A stretch of 64,000 nt of DNA from Branchipolynoe longqiensis (lineage: Eukaryota; Annelida; Polychaeta; Phyllodocida; Polynoidae). The DNA is taken from the NCBI GenBank assembly GCA_030323885.1, contig CM059190.1, positions 106,929,856-106,993,855 of the forward strand, given 5' to 3'. Shown in pieces: positions 31,869-42,856 of this stretch. The stretch's first letter is position 1. Every line of letters starts with the position of its first letter. A program made the position numbers and the translations under genes. The notes beneath the pieces were generated by a model. That model had not been told where the DNA came from. It made no database searches and saw nothing but the letters and a program-made list of their open reading frames with translations.

Positions 31869-34800
31869 ATGGCGTTAACGGGATTGAAACCCCCGTCTCC
31901 GTTGAACGTGGACGATGATATGGCCATGAACTGGAGGTCATGGTTGTTAGCATATGAGATTTATGCGACAGCGTCTGGTGCTTCTTCCAAGTCGGAGAAA
32001 GTACAATGCTGTGTCTTCCTCCATGTCGCCGGTCGGGAGGTGCAAAAAATACACAAAACCTTGAAGATAGAAGCAACGGATAAAGATAAAATTGGGCCAC
32101 TCATTGCTGCCTTTAATGACTACTGTGAAGGTAAATCTAATATTACGGTCATTCGATATAAATTTAACTCCTATAACCAAACGACTGAGAACATTGACGT
32201 TTACGTTCGAGAGTTGAAATCACGAGTGGCACACTGCTGCTATGACAACTTAGAGGACTCTTTACTGTGTGATAGACTGGTGTGTGGTGTCAAGGATGAC
32301 ACATTACGAAATCGTCTGTTACAAACACCTAATTTATCGTTGGATCAATGTGTGCAAATGTGCAGGCTAAGCGAGCATAAAGCCAATCAATTGTTTAATA
32401 ACGGGGTTCGTTCAGAAGAAGGCGTGGCCAGCATCGATGCTGCCACAGGACGTCGCCATAGTTTGCCGACGCGCCAGACGCAGCCTTGGTTACCCCCGAG
32501 TTCTATGAGGTTTCGACAGAGCAAGCAGCAGTACATGCAATGTGACAACTGTGGATATAATCATCAAAAGGGAAGTTGCCCGGCTCGTGGCAAAGAGTGT
32601 AATGGGTGTCACAAAATAGGACACTTTCGTAAAGTTTGCAGGACGCAAATGACGCGCAATGTACCTGTTAACGAGGTGCAGCTTGACCCTAATAACGTTG
32701 ACGACGCACCGGACGAAGTAGGTCAAGAGTATGATTTATTTGTCGGTGCGGTGTACAGCGAAAATCAATGCAGTCCTCGATTGTGGTTCACGACTATCCA
32801 CATTGGCGATAGGGAGGTTTCATTCAAGTTGGATACCGGTTCGGAGGCGAACATCTTGCCGTTAGATGTGTACCACAAGCTCGTGGATGTCGTTTTGAAG
32901 CCTTCCAAATGCCATCTTGTGACGTACGATGGTAATCGAATTCTACCCGCTGGAGAAATTCATCTAGACGTGAACGGCAAAAGACTAAAGTTTCAAGTCA
33001 CTGATGCAGGAAGTGCAATCCTGGGAAAGGAGGCCTGTGTCAGTCTAGGCCTCATAGCTCGTGTTGATGTTATTCAGGACTCTTCAAATGTCTCTAAAGC
33101 ACATGACTTGGTAAATATGTACTCTGACGTCTTCATTGGTTTAGGCCTGATAAAAGTAAATGCCATTATACATGTTGATGTCTCTGTCCCTCCTGTCATC
33201 GACCCCCCCCGTAGAATTCCTATTGCTATTGCAGATGATGTTAGGCGGGAACTAGACCGTATGTTAAGGTTGGGTGTTATTGTTCAGGAGGAGGAGCCTA
33301 CCCCGTGGGTCAGCTCTATAACCATTGTAAGGAAGCCGGGGAAGATTAGGATATGTTTGGATCCAACCAAATTGAATAAGGCTATCTTACGTGGCCCATA
33401 TCCTATACGTACTATTGAAGAGGTCGTATCTCAAATACATGGGTCCAAATTCTTTTCAGTATTAGACGCGAACAGCGGTTACTGGCAAGTGAAGCTAGAT
33501 GATAACAGTTCAAAACTTTGTACATTCAATACCCCATGGGGCAGATTCCGCTACACAAGGTTGCCATTTGGTATCAAAACAGCGGGTGACATTTTCATAA
33601 AAGAAATGAATGACATGCTGCAGGATATCAAAGGGGTTCATGTAATTTCAGACGATATATTGGTACATGGCAGAACCATCGATGAGCACAATGAACGATT
33701 AGAAGCAGTGTTGTCACGGGCCAGACAGATGAATCTCAAATTGAACCCGAAAAAATCAAAAATTTGTAAATCCAGTGTAAATTATGTTGGACATTTACTT
33801 ACTGCTGAGGGGTTACGGCCAAATATGGAACGAGTACAAGCGATTATTGACATGCCGGACCCGACTGACAAACCTGCTGTGCAAAGGTTCTTAGGGATGA
33901 TCGGTTATGTTAGCAAATTCATTAATAACATGGCCCAAATAACTAAGCCGTTACGAACAGTCATCAAGAAAAATGTAGCTTGGCATTGGGAGGAACAGCA
34001 GATAACGGCGTTCAATAAGCTGAAGCAATTATTGATTGATGCACCTGTACTAAAATATTTCGATTCTAGGGAGCAAATAACATTACAAGTAGATGCGTCT
34101 AAGTTTGGGTTAGGGGCGACGATTTTCCAAAGTAATCAACCCGTAGCAATGGCTTCTAAGGCTTTGGATAATTGCCAAGTCAGTTATGCCGTTATCGAGA
34201 AAGAACTTCTTGCCATATGTTTCGGCTGTAAAAGGTTCCACGAATACATATATGGCAATAGTATTATTGTTCAGACAGATCACAAACCGTTAGAGTCTAT
34301 TATGTTAAAGCCAATACATGAGCTATCTGCAAGAATGCAGCGTATGAGGATGCGCTTACAAAATTATGATTTGAAAGTGGTTTACACTAAAGGGTCCACA
34401 CTTTTTTTTGCAGATACATTATCGAGGGCCCACACTTCTAACATAGAGCCAAATGACCTCTTCGATAAAGACGTGTCGGTCGCATCCATGGATATTGATA
34501 AAGACATAGTACAACAGGTCGTTTCAGCGACCAAACTCGACGATACATTACAAAAGATAATAGATTTAACTATCAATGGCTGGCCAGAAAATACCAATAA
34601 AATATCACCACTCGTTAGGCCATTCTACACATACAATAGAGACATAACTTCCGCTGATGGTTTGGTATTTAAGGGTTCACAAATTATCATTCCAAAGTCA
34701 TTACAAGCAAACATGTTGAACAAGCTTCATGAATCGCACTTAGGAATCATTAAGTGTAAACAATTAGCTCGTGACACCGTTTTCTGGCCTGGCATGAATG

Positions 34801-35789
34801 CTCAAATCGAAGACAAAGTCGCCAGATGCACCATTTGTCAAGAATTCAGGGTTGCCCCTCACAAAGAACCTCTGATCAGTCACAAAATAGTAGACATTCC
34901 ATTTTACAAAATAGGGGTGGACTTATGTCATGTAAATGGTTTAAATTACTTAATCATTGTGGATTATTATACCAAGTTCCCCGAGGTTATTGAGATGCGT
35001 GAAACTACTAGCAAAGCCATTATCGTCGCACTACAGCAAACATTTGCTCGGTACGGTATACCGAGGTACGTGGTGTCCGATAATGGTCCTCAATTCAAAA
35101 GTATTGAATACACCAGTTTCTCTAACAAATATGGTTTTGAACCTGTGTTTACTAACCCAATGCACGCACAAAGTAACGGGCAAGTTGAAAGATTCGTGCA
35201 AACTGTTAAAAATATCTTAAAAAAGACAGCCACTGGTGATGGAGACATGTATCTAGGCCTGTTAAACTACCGAAACACAACCTTAAATGGGATAGGAGCT
35301 TCTCCATCACAATTGCTAATGTCCCGCAGTTTAAGAACCCGCATACCTCTGTTGGATAGTTGTCTAAAACCGCGAGTACAACCGTCTAAATTAGCATTGA
35401 TGAAGCACAATCAAGTAGATCAGAAAAGATACTTTGATAGGCGAGCTGGGAAACCTTTAAAAAAGCTGCAATCGGGTGATGTAATTAGATATAAGGACCA
35501 CAAGGGTGATTGGAGACCTGGTAGAATTGTCCACAGTAACAATCCGGGACCCAGGGATTATCAAATAATCAACAATGACAATATGGTAGTACGGCGTAAC
35601 CGTAAGTTCATATTTAAATGTCCACCTGCAAGGCCAAATAGGATAATCAAGGATAACCCTACCGGGTATAAGGTAAATAAGTCAAGACATCGTTGCAACA
35701 CACATACAAATGATAACGAGGTACAGAAAACATATCACACACGTTACGGTCGGCAAGTTCGCCGTCCGGAAAGGTTAGGGTTTAATTAA
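31869..35789 (+). CDS. gag-pol polyprotein, Ty3/gypsy
   Basis: 1306 aa in one frame with no gag/pol frameshift. Gag occupies roughly residues 1-290, with two zinc knuckles: C225-C228-H232-C237 and C244-C247-H252-C257. The aspartic protease motif DTGSEAN is at 322-328. Reverse transcriptase covers about 440-700, with catalytic D533 and the SDD motif D595/D596. RNase H follows with D742, E777 or E779, D804 and D849. Integrase has a zinc-binding region H954/H957...C987/C990 and the catalytic triad D1018, D1071, E1107 (D-X35-E). All expected catalytic residues are present. The start at 31869 is the first ATG after the primer site. The likely product assembles cytoplasmic particles, copies its RNA to DNA and integrates it. 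Confidence 0.96.
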   Translation: MALTGLKPPSPLNVDDDMAMNWRSWLLAYEIYATASGASSKSEKVQCCVFLHVAGREVQKIHKTLKIEATDKDKIGPLIAAFNDYCEGKSNITVIRYKFNSYNQTTENIDVYVRELKSRVAHCCYDNLEDSLLCDRLVCGVKDDTLRNRLLQTPNLSLDQCVQMCRLSEHKANQLFNNGVRSEEGVASIDAATGRRHSLPTRQTQPWLPPSSMRFRQSKQQYMQCDNCGYNHQKGSCPARGKECNGCHKIGHFRKVCRTQMTRNVPVNEVQLDPNNVDDAPDEVGQEYDLFVGAVYSENQCSPRLWFTTIHIGDREVSFKLDTGSEANILPLDVYHKLVDVVLKPSKCHLVTYDGNRILPAGEIHLDVNGKRLKFQVTDAGSAILGKEACVSLGLIARVDVIQDSSNVSKAHDLVNMYSDVFIGLGLIKVNAIIHVDVSVPPVIDPPRRIPIAIADDVRRELDRMLRLGVIVQEEEPTPWVSSITIVRKPGKIRICLDPTKLNKAILRGPYPIRTIEEVVSQIHGSKFFSVLDANSGYWQVKLDDNSSKLCTFNTPWGRFRYTRLPFGIKTAGDIFIKEMNDMLQDIKGVHVISDDILVHGRTIDEHNERLEAVLSRARQMNLKLNPKKSKICKSSVNYVGHLLTAEGLRPNMERVQAIIDMPDPTDKPAVQRFLGMIGYVSKFINNMAQITKPLRTVIKKNVAWHWEEQQITAFNKLKQLLIDAPVLKYFDSREQITLQVDASKFGLGATIFQSNQPVAMASKALDNCQVSYAVIEKELLAICFGCKRFHEYIYGNSIIVQTDHKPLESIMLKPIHELSARMQRMRMRLQNYDLKVVYTKGSTLFFADTLSRAHTSNIEPNDLFDKDVSVASMDIDKDIVQQVVSATKLDDTLQKIIDLTINGWPENTNKISPLVRPFYTYNRDITSADGLVFKGSQIIIPKSLQANMLNKLHESHLGIIKCKQLARDTVFWPGMNAQIEDKVARCTICQEFRVAPHKEPLISHKIVDIPFYKIGVDLCHVNGLNYLIIVDYYTKFPEVIEMRETTSKAIIVALQQTFARYGIPRYVVSDNGPQFKSIEYTSFSNKYGFEPVFTNPMHAQSNGQVERFVQTVKNILKKTATGDGDMYLGLLNYRNTTLNGIGASPSQLLMSRSLRTRIPLLDSCLKPRVQPSKLALMKHNQVDQKRYFDRRAGKPLKKLQSGDVIRYKDHKGDWRPGRIVHSNNPGPRDYQIINNDNMVVRRNRKFIFKCPPARPNRIIKDNPTGYKVNKSRHRCNTHTNDNEVQKTYHTRYGRQVRRPERLGFN

Positions 35790-36210
35790 ATGCTGAGCGT
35801 TAAACTATTTTTAAGTTGTTATTGCACACGTCATGAATTAGCGTTGAATGTCATGTTACTGTTTTACTATAGAAGAGCAATGTATGTCATGTCAAGATCA
35901 ATATTAAGTAGATGTAATACATGAACTGTAATCGCTGTAATGAGCATTGAGTGAGAGTGTTGGTCATGGATTAAAGTGATTCGTAATCACCTAGATAAAT
36001 CACACGTATCAAGGATTAAAGAGACATTATGCTGGAATGTGCTGTTATATGTTCGCACACGAAGAGACTTTAATACCTTAACGCCACACGGACATTAACA
36101 GACTTTCAATAGCAAATTAGGTTAAGGTTTTAGTAGATTTAAGACATTCTTGGCATGTTATCTTATGAAAGGTCAGGTGGGGTAATGCAGAGTACGTTCA
36201 CTGTTTCCAT
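35790..36210 (+). other. internal 3' untranslated part of the LTR element
   Basis: About 420 bp between the gag-pol stop and the polypurine tract. No second ORF (no env). Confidence 0.85.
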
Positions 36211-36225
36211 GGAAAGGAGATGTTA
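36211..36225 (+). promoter_or_regulatory. polypurine tract
   Basis: GGAAAGGAGATGTTA ends against the 3' LTR. The purine run GGAAAGGAGA is the expected plus-strand primer. If the true LTR began five bases earlier at TGTTATG, the tract would abut it directly, but then no target duplication would be visible. Confidence 0.8.
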
Positions 36226-36344
36226 TGTATCTGTGTCATAAGTAACCATGACGTAACCATGCGGTACGGTAAGGGGCATGCTGGGAAGGGTAAGAGAATA
36301 AACAGTTCCATCACATAGCTCAAGGAGTCCAGTCATTCTTTACA
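36226..36344 (+). repeat. 3' LTR, 119 bp
   Basis: Identical by eye to the 5' LTR. Polyadenylation signal AATAAA at 36297-36302. Followed by GTTA. Confidence 0.95.
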
Positions 36345-36351
36345 GTTAGGA

Positions 36352-37480
36352 GCGCACCTGCTCACAAACACTCAGGGCTGCTCATATCGACAATTGTTTA
36401 CAACTACTCACAACTACTCACACGCACTAACAACTACTCACATCACAGGCACTCAGAACTATTCATAATCATATCGACTGACAGACACTCAGACCTACTC
36501 ATATCGACTACCAACAGTCACATAAACTCAGACCTACGCATGTCGACTCACACCTGTTCACAGACACTCAGACCTACTCATATCGACCAACTGCTCACAA
36601 CTACTCACAACTACAAACCAATACGCACAGGTACTCAGAGCTACTCATATCGAGTCATACCTGCTCACAGGTACTCAGACCTAATAACAAACTACTCACA
36701 AGTACTCAGAACTACTCGCATCGACTAAAAACTACTCCACACATACTCAAAGCTACTCATATCGACTAACAACTACTCACACTTACTCAGAACTACTCAT
36801 ATCGACTAATAACTACTCACAAGTACTCAGAACTACTCATACCGACTAATAAACTACTCAAACCTACTCATATCGACTCCCAATTACTTACAAATAGTCA
36901 TACGTACTCAGGCATACTCATATTGAGTGACACCTACTCACAAGTACTCACCTGTACTCAGCCCTACCCATATTGAGTGACAACTACTCACAAGTACTCA
37001 CATGCACTCAGACCTATTGATTGACAACTACTCACAAGTACTCACATGCACTCAGACCTACTCATATTGAGTGACACCTACTCACAAGTACTCACATGTA
37101 CTCAGACCTACTCATATTGAGTGACAACTACTCACAAGTGCTCACATGCACTCAGACCTACTCATATTGAGTGACAACTACTCACAAGTGCTCACATGCA
37201 CTCAGACCTACTCATATTGAGTGACAACTACTCACATGTACTCATGCCTACTCATATAGATCCATAACTACTCAAAACTCCTCAGACCTAATCAAATAGT
37301 CACAACTACCCAGAACTACTTAGATCTACTCAGGACTGTTCGAAACTATGAACAGGTACTCACAAGTAATCATATCTACTTAAAAGTGTAAGAGCTCCTC
37401 GGAACTATTCAGAACTAGTCACAACTATTTACAACTCTTTGGAGTTATTTACAGGTAGTGCGAACTACTCATACTTCCAG
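36352..37480. repeat. ACTCACAA/CTCATATCGACT array
   Basis: Tandem units combining ACTACTCACAAGTACTCA, CAGACCTACTCATAT and GAGTGACAACTACTCAC. Between about 36900 and 37250 the unit is about 55-60 bp and nearly identical over five copies. Related by the ACTCACAACTACTC word to the 14270 array. Confidence 0.88.
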
Positions 37481-37963
37481 CTAACCCTAAATTCCTTAGA
37501 CCTAGTAATAGCTACTCAAAAAGTACCGAAGGCATTCGGAGCCGTTTACAGTTATTCGGAGATACTCACAACGATTCACCCTAGTCACAATTACGCTCAA
37601 TTGCTAGATCATGCATGTAACCACCGGATGAACCATCCACATGTTTGCTTCCTGAAACTTAATCCCTTTCAAAGTAAGACTCGTGTCAAGTCTAGCGTCG
37701 TACACTTGACTCGGCAATGTGGTACTGAGGAAGGTCAGACAGACCCGGGGCGCGGTACCGATGTACCGAGGCGCAGCACCGATGTACCGAGGCGCGGCAG
37801 ACCCTGGGAACCCAGTCGTCTCCATGGCAAACCATAACAACGCGTTCCTCTTGTTGAGCGGCCCGCCGACAGTGGCGCACTCTGGCACTGTGGCGCCCCC
37901 TTGTGGGACGCGGCTGCACCACGCTGAGCCCCCCTGGTGGTGGCCGGAGTGACCTGTGCATGG
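37481..37963. other. no gene seen
   Basis: Contains a short CCGAGGCGC direct repeat near 37755-37795 and a CTCF-like TGGCGCCCCCTTGTGG at 37891-37906. ORFs are unrecognised. Confidence 0.4.
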
Positions 37964-38181
37964 CCTGGTAGCCGGGCACCATGACCCAATATTCCACTCA
38001 GTCATATTATCCTGATACTGAGCTAACCAGTCCTTTCCCTATCCTATTAATGCCGAGCGCCAGGCTAGGTAGCGACAAGTATAAATTTGGTAAGTCATTG
38101 GTTTGACTTGGTCGGGACTCGAACCCCCAACCTTCCACATGGGAAGTCTGTGCTCTATCGATTAGGTTACCGCATCCGGTC
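37964..38181 (-). mobile_element. SINE-A, 5' two-thirds
   Basis: Minus-strand head ACCGGATGCGGTAACCTAAT, box B-like GGGTTCGAGTCCC, and the body to the CATGACCCAATATTCC word. The 3' third and tail are missing. A second fragment of the same family follows at 38202-38268 (CACCATGACCCAATATCCC..GAGCCAACCAGTGC). Confidence 0.85.
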
Positions 38182-38268
38182 CCACTGATATAGTGCATTG
38201 CTGCCACCATGACCCAATATCCCACTCACTCACATTGATCTCACACCGAGCCAACCAGTGCTCAGTTC

Positions 38269-38777
38269 TCGCCATGCCGAGTGTAGTCAGGTTATGAATG
38301 ACAAGTGACAGCTTCGGCCCTCAAATGGTTCCATGATCTGTCTCATTTAAAGCAGATGCACTAACCATGTGCAGGGGCATAGCTTGCGATTTTCAGGTGG
38401 TGCACATACCTTTTTCGGTGAAGGAAATAAAACGACATTGGAATAAAATGCTATAATTATAAAATATTATATAAATTCGTCTAGGTGTAAAGCTCTACAA
38501 ATCAAGGACTACAGCAGAGGACTAGTGTAGTGGAAGCCCCTCATTTATTTTCTCAGGCTATGGCCGAGCAAAGATGCCCTACCATACATTATATAAAGCT
38601 AAAATCCTTGAGGCGAATGGCGATTTGGGGGCGGATTGGCACCGGAAGTGACGGTGGCGCCAATAGCCCAGCAGAAAACCGTATACGTATTAGTGTAGAA
38701 AAGGTAAATAATAAATACAAGGTAGTGCCACCAATTTATATATATGAGTCAGGATCACGAAAAGAGGCCGATTGGGG
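38269..38777. other. no gene seen
   Basis: Unique-looking. The ORF at 38530-38862 overlaps the following duplication and has no domain. Confidence 0.4.
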
Positions 38778-39168
38778 AAAGTTGTCGGCGTCGAGCATGG
38801 ATGTCGGCATCGATCGGTATAATTATAATTTAGCATTGACAGAGGTGTTGGAAAGTCCTTAAATTTAACCTGAGTGTAAAGGTCGAGAAAATACAACAAC
38901 CTTATTTGTTTCTAGGATAATTTAATATAAAACAAAGAAATGCACTACACTTTAAGAATTGTGAGTGTCGGCATCTGTTAAAGTTGTCGGCGTCGATAAT
39001 TGAATGTCGGCGTCGATCGGTATAATTATAGTTTAGCATTGACAGAGGTGTTGGAAAGTCCTTAAATTTATCCTGAATGTAAAGGTCGAGAAAATACAAC
39101 AACCGTATTTGTTTCTAGGATAATTTAATATGAAACAAAGAAATGCACTACACTTTTAAGAATTGTGA
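38778..39168. repeat. ~202-bp tandem duplication
   Basis: Copies at 38778-38966 and 38980-39168 share AAAGTTGTCGGCGTCGA, GCATTGACAGAGGTGTTGG and GAAATGCACTACACTTT. They differ by a few substitutions and one or two short indels. Single duplication, no coding. Confidence 0.9.
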
Positions 39169-39397
39169 CGTCGACATCTTCAATTGACCACCGATTGGCC
39201 CATTTTCGTGAGGCTGACTCATATATGATGCTTATATTTCAACATATTTTAATTTTAAAACTATTTGTAATCTCACGTGGTATGCAGCTGCGTACCTGTG
39301 TATATGGAAGCTAGGCCCCTGCATGTGGTCATCCTGTATGGAGAATCACTATCATGGAGCCAGGCACCTTGATTGGATTACAACTCCCGACTACCTC
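39169..39397. other. no gene seen
   Basis: Unique-looking sequence of about 230 bp. Confidence 0.4.
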
Positions 39398-40268
39398 TCA
39401 CAGTAACTAGTGTGTACACACCTCTTACATTAGTAGAAATGGAGAAGTTATTTTATAGCTTATATACTACATAAATATCCGAGACTGACCTTGACCTTCC
39501 TTCTACACACCTCTTACATTAGTAGAAATGGAGAAGTTATTTATAGCTTATATACTACATAACTACTGTGGGACTGACCTTGACCTTCCTTCTACACACC
39601 TCTTGCATTACCAGCAGTGGGGAGGTTGTGTTGGTTATATACTACATAAATACTGTGGGACTGACCTTCACCTTCCTTCTACACACCTCTTACATTATCA
39701 GCAGTGGGGAGGTTGTGTTGGTTATATACTACATGAATACTGTGAGACTAACCTTGACCTTCTTTCTACACACCTCTTACATTATCAGCAGTGGGGAGGT
39801 TGTGTTGGTTATATACTACATAAATACTGTGAGACTGACCTAGACCTTGCTTCTACACACCTCTTACATTACCGGCAGTGGGGAGGTTGTGTTGGTTATA
39901 TACTACATAAATACTGTGAGACTGACCTAGACCTTCCTTCTACACACCTCTTACATTACTGGCATTGGGAGGTTGTGTTGGTTATATACTACATAGATAC
40001 TGTGGGACTGACCTTGACCTTCCTTCTACAAAGATCTTACATTACCAGCAGTGGTGAGGTTATTTATAGGTTATATACTACATGAATACTGTGAGACTGG
40101 CCTTGACCTTCTTTCTACACACCTCTTGCATTACCAGCAGTGGGGAGGTTATTTATAGGTTATACACTACATAAATACTATGTGACTCTAACCTTTACTT
40201 AGTTTGTTACCAGCTGCTTAAATTAGCAGTGCTCAGTAGGGACATTATTTATCGGTTATTTATTACAC
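39398..40268. repeat. 87-bp minisatellite
   Basis: About nine to ten copies of an 87-bp unit with CACACCTCTTACATTA, CAGCAGTGGGGAGGTTGTG and TATATACTACATAAATACTG. The period is a multiple of three, giving a 185-aa plus-strand ORF (YILHKYCGTDL units). Array units resume at about 40978. Confidence 0.92.
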
Positions 40269-40269
40269 A

Positions 40270-40976
40270 AGAATGAAGGTGGTCTCCAGCAAAATGCAAG
40301 CCGACATTATTACACCGATGGCAAATTTCCGTGTAAATGCGAATTTTCCCCCCATAGGATTAGCACTGTCAGGGAATCGCGGGAAAATACCAGAAGTAAG
40401 GTTTCAAAATGTTCTTGTTGTGCCTATATTATCACCCATACTTAACTCGTTATTGTTTGGGTTTCATGTTTTAGTAACATCCCAGGCCATATAAGAACGG
40501 ATCTGAAACAACCAATTTGCCATATACATCCTAATTCCTTAGCGATTTTGCTTTGCTCAACATTAAAGCTGCGTAGTCCGATGAAAACATGGAATTTTCA
40601 AAACGAAAACGGTGATCTAGATTTGATTCTACATATGTAACTTAGATACTGGTGCACCTATGAAGCATTTGTCGCCACCTCAAATGGATTACCAAGACAA
40701 TTTAATAGAACCTGTTACTGCAGAAGCCAATGGCGTCAGAGTTTTGGCAAGTTTGCCAACATTAGTTTTGTGTACTTGCACTTCAAATATCTCAAAAGTT
40801 AGCCATTTAAAATCAAATTTACTTCAAGCTAAAATAAGGTAGATTATAACGATCAACCTAATATATTCATCTCAGAAAATGACAGAAACACAAAACCATC
40901 AGACTATACAATTTTAATTGGTAAATATTAAATATCGCGGAAATCCGCGATATCGCGAAGATTCTCCATTCCTGAT
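40270..40976. repeat. dispersed repeat D2 inserted in the 87-bp array
   Basis: Homologous to 48999-49291: ATGGCAAATTTCCGTG, CATAGGATTAGCACTGTCAG, TTTTAGTAACATC..CATATAAGAA and, at the right end, AATATCGCGGAAATCCGCGA. It lies between array units, with ATTACACAA at the left and ATTACATAA at the right as a possible target duplication. A TTAA-MITE is nested inside it. Confidence 0.7.
40563..40917. mobile_element. TTAA-MITE, complete copy nested in D2
   Basis: 355 bp including TTAA on both sides (40563-40566 and 40914-40917). Ends AGCTGCGTAGTCCGATGA and TCAGACTATACAAT. The paralogous D2 copy at 48999 has a single TTAA at the corresponding point (49234-49237), which is the empty site. Confidence 0.92.
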
Positions 40977-40977
40977 T

Positions 40978-41300
40978 ACATAAATACTGTATGACTGACC
41001 TCACCTTGTTGCTACACACTTCTTACATTAGCAGCACTTAGAAAGCTCTTTGTTGGTTATCTATTACATAAATACTCTGAGTCTGACCTTCACCTTGCAG
41101 ACTGACCTTCACCTTGCAGACTGACCTGCACCTTCTAGACTGACCTTCACCTTGCAGACTGACCTTCATATTGCAGACTGACCTTCATATTGCAGACTGA
41201 CCTGCACCTTCTAGACTGACCTTCACCTTGCAGACTGACCTGCACCTTCTAGACTGACCTTCACATTGCAGACTGACCTTCACCTTGCTTCTACACTGAC
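40978..41300. repeat. end of 87-bp array passing into 19-bp units
   Basis: The first ~100 bp continues the 87-bp unit. It then collapses to a short unit GACCTTCACCTTGCAGACT (about 19 bp, roughly 10 copies), apparently amplified from the ACTGACCTTGACCTTCC part of the long unit. Confidence 0.85.
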
Positions 41301-41600
41301 ATCAACCAACATGTGAGCTGTTGGAATGAAGGTTGCGTCAGATCTCTGTTCTGAAGGTTATTTCAAAAAGCTGACTCCTACCTTCTGCCAACATGAATCA
41401 ACCCGCTATGAGGACGTCAAACTTACCTGCAAACAGAGAACAGGAAATGATTAATTCACACATTACTGCTTTCAAACCCCGAACAGGGCATCTAGTTTGG
41501 TGAGTAAGAATCATCACAATGGGCATTAATAACAGTTGTTTAAATAGTGCATTTAAAGATGCCCTGGGAAGCTTTTCTCACATTTCAACAATGATAATAT
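41301..41600. other. no gene seen
   Basis: Unique-looking. Confidence 0.4.
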
Positions 41601-41607
41601 ACATGGA

Positions 41608-41755
41608 GTAGTCTGCACTGAGCCACATACACAGGTAGGTGGGGATAGGGTGATGCATCAGGGACTCTAAATAGTATAGTGGTTAGCATGATATGTGTGT
41701 ATTCTGATATGCAAGTTTGAGATTTTCTAAGAGTTTGGAAACAATGGGTGAGCGC
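41608..41755 (+). mobile_element. SINE-B, diverged copy
   Basis: AGTCTGCACTGAGCCACATA, then ATAGTATAGTGGTTAGCATG (box A-like) and CAAGTTTGAGATT at the box B position. Same order as at 53425. Confidence 0.65.
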
Positions 41756-41765
41756 AAAGACATTC

Positions 41766-42586
41766 CGGTGTTGCGGTTTAGATTCTCAGTGGGTTTAGAG
41801 TCTACGCTCAGGGTTCTGCGTATGCGCGTATTCGATTAACATGACCCGGGTGACTCGGGTCACCCGAGTTCCTAAAAATTCAAATAGAACACCGTGAGTG
41901 GAGTTGCCAAAAACACGTGCTGTGTGCAAAAAAGTTTAACCCACCTCTTGGCTGGGATTGGCTAGGAGCGATGACGTCACATTTGTCTGTCAAAAAGTCT
42001 CAGTTTTTAAAAAGTTTTTTTTAAATTGAGGCTGTATTTATACTGTCCATAGCATATAAGCCCGGGTACCCAGGCTTGTTTTCAATGCTGGCCAGTTGTA
42101 GTGTTGGTGTTATCTTACCACACAGTAGCTGCTGATAAGTAAGTTGATTGCCTGCATTTCAGTAGCAGATAGATAGTTGGTTGGTATGGTTAGTAGCCTA
42201 TGTTAGTTTTTTTTTATTTCCTTGGCATATATGTATTTTATTTTGTTCTACTCTTATTACTAGACTAGCCTACTCCTATTTACATATCATAGGCATGTAC
42301 GTAGCTGTGTGGTGTGCTATCTGGATACTTTTGGAATGGTTACCTTCCATTGGGCGTCCCGCTGGTGGGCCGTGACATATCACATGCCCCTTTGCGGTGC
42401 AGCTTACTGGGGGTTTCCTAGCCTTATTTTGCACAGCTATTTTTTGTAAGTTTTTAGGTCAGGAATTTGTCGTTCCTTTACCCGAGTTGATTAATTGAAT
42501 ACGCTGAGATGCTGTTAGATTTTGATGCATGCGCAGAACCCCAAGCATAGACTCTAAACCCACTGAGAATTTAAACCGCGACACCC
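41766..42586. mobile_element. 821-bp terminal-inverted-repeat element
   Basis: Ends are complementary over about 60 bp: CGGTGTTGCGGTTTAGATTC and GGGTTTAGAGTCTACGCTCA at the left, matched in inverse by TGAGAATTTAAACCGCGACA at the right. Flanked by 6-bp ACATTC on both sides (41760-41765 and 42587-42592). Near 41845-41870 there is a palindrome around GACTCGGGTCACCC. No transposase. A fragment is repeated at 14985-15112. Confidence 0.88.
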
Positions 42587-42662
42587 ACATTCGTGATTTC
42601 ATTCTTGACTGAGCACTGTGGAAAGTTAATCAAGAACTGCTTAACAGGTAACATTGTGTAAT

Positions 42663-42818
42663 TCACTAAGACGGAGACATCAGTGGTTTATAGTGGTTTT
42701 TTATTGCTGACACGGAAAGAACCATCAAGTACACTATGGTTGGCTATACGTTCAATAATCTCCCCCGAGCCCTCAGTCTTCCTTTTGGTGTGACCGGGCG
42801 GGACTCGAACCCTCAACC
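42663..42818 (-). repeat. Ngaro split repeat B, distal copy (156 bp)
   Basis: TCACTAAGACGGAGACATCA to GGACTCGAACCCTCAACC. Nearly identical to 43060-43215 at an offset of 397 bp. Confidence 0.95.
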
Positions 42819-42856
42819 CCACCCGTGTATGGTCTTTTTTGAGGTGTGGGTGGGTG

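Larger units (their letters stand above)
31708..36344 (+). mobile_element. Ty3/gypsy LTR retrotransposon, complete
   Basis: Whole element of 4637 bp: 5' LTR, primer-binding site, one gag-pol ORF, polypurine tract, 3' LTR. It is flanked by the 4-bp duplication GTTA (31704-31707 and 36345-36348). Protein domain order is protease, reverse transcriptase, RNase H, integrase, which defines Ty3/gypsy (Metaviridae). No envelope-like ORF and no chromodomain were seen. The two LTRs are identical over 119 bp by eye and the ORF is unbroken, so insertion is recent and the copy may be active. Confidence 0.97.

Noticed and set aside
42181..42375. ORF within the 821-bp inverted-repeat element as a possible transposase
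   Set aside because: Only 64 aa, hydrophobic, with no catalytic motif.
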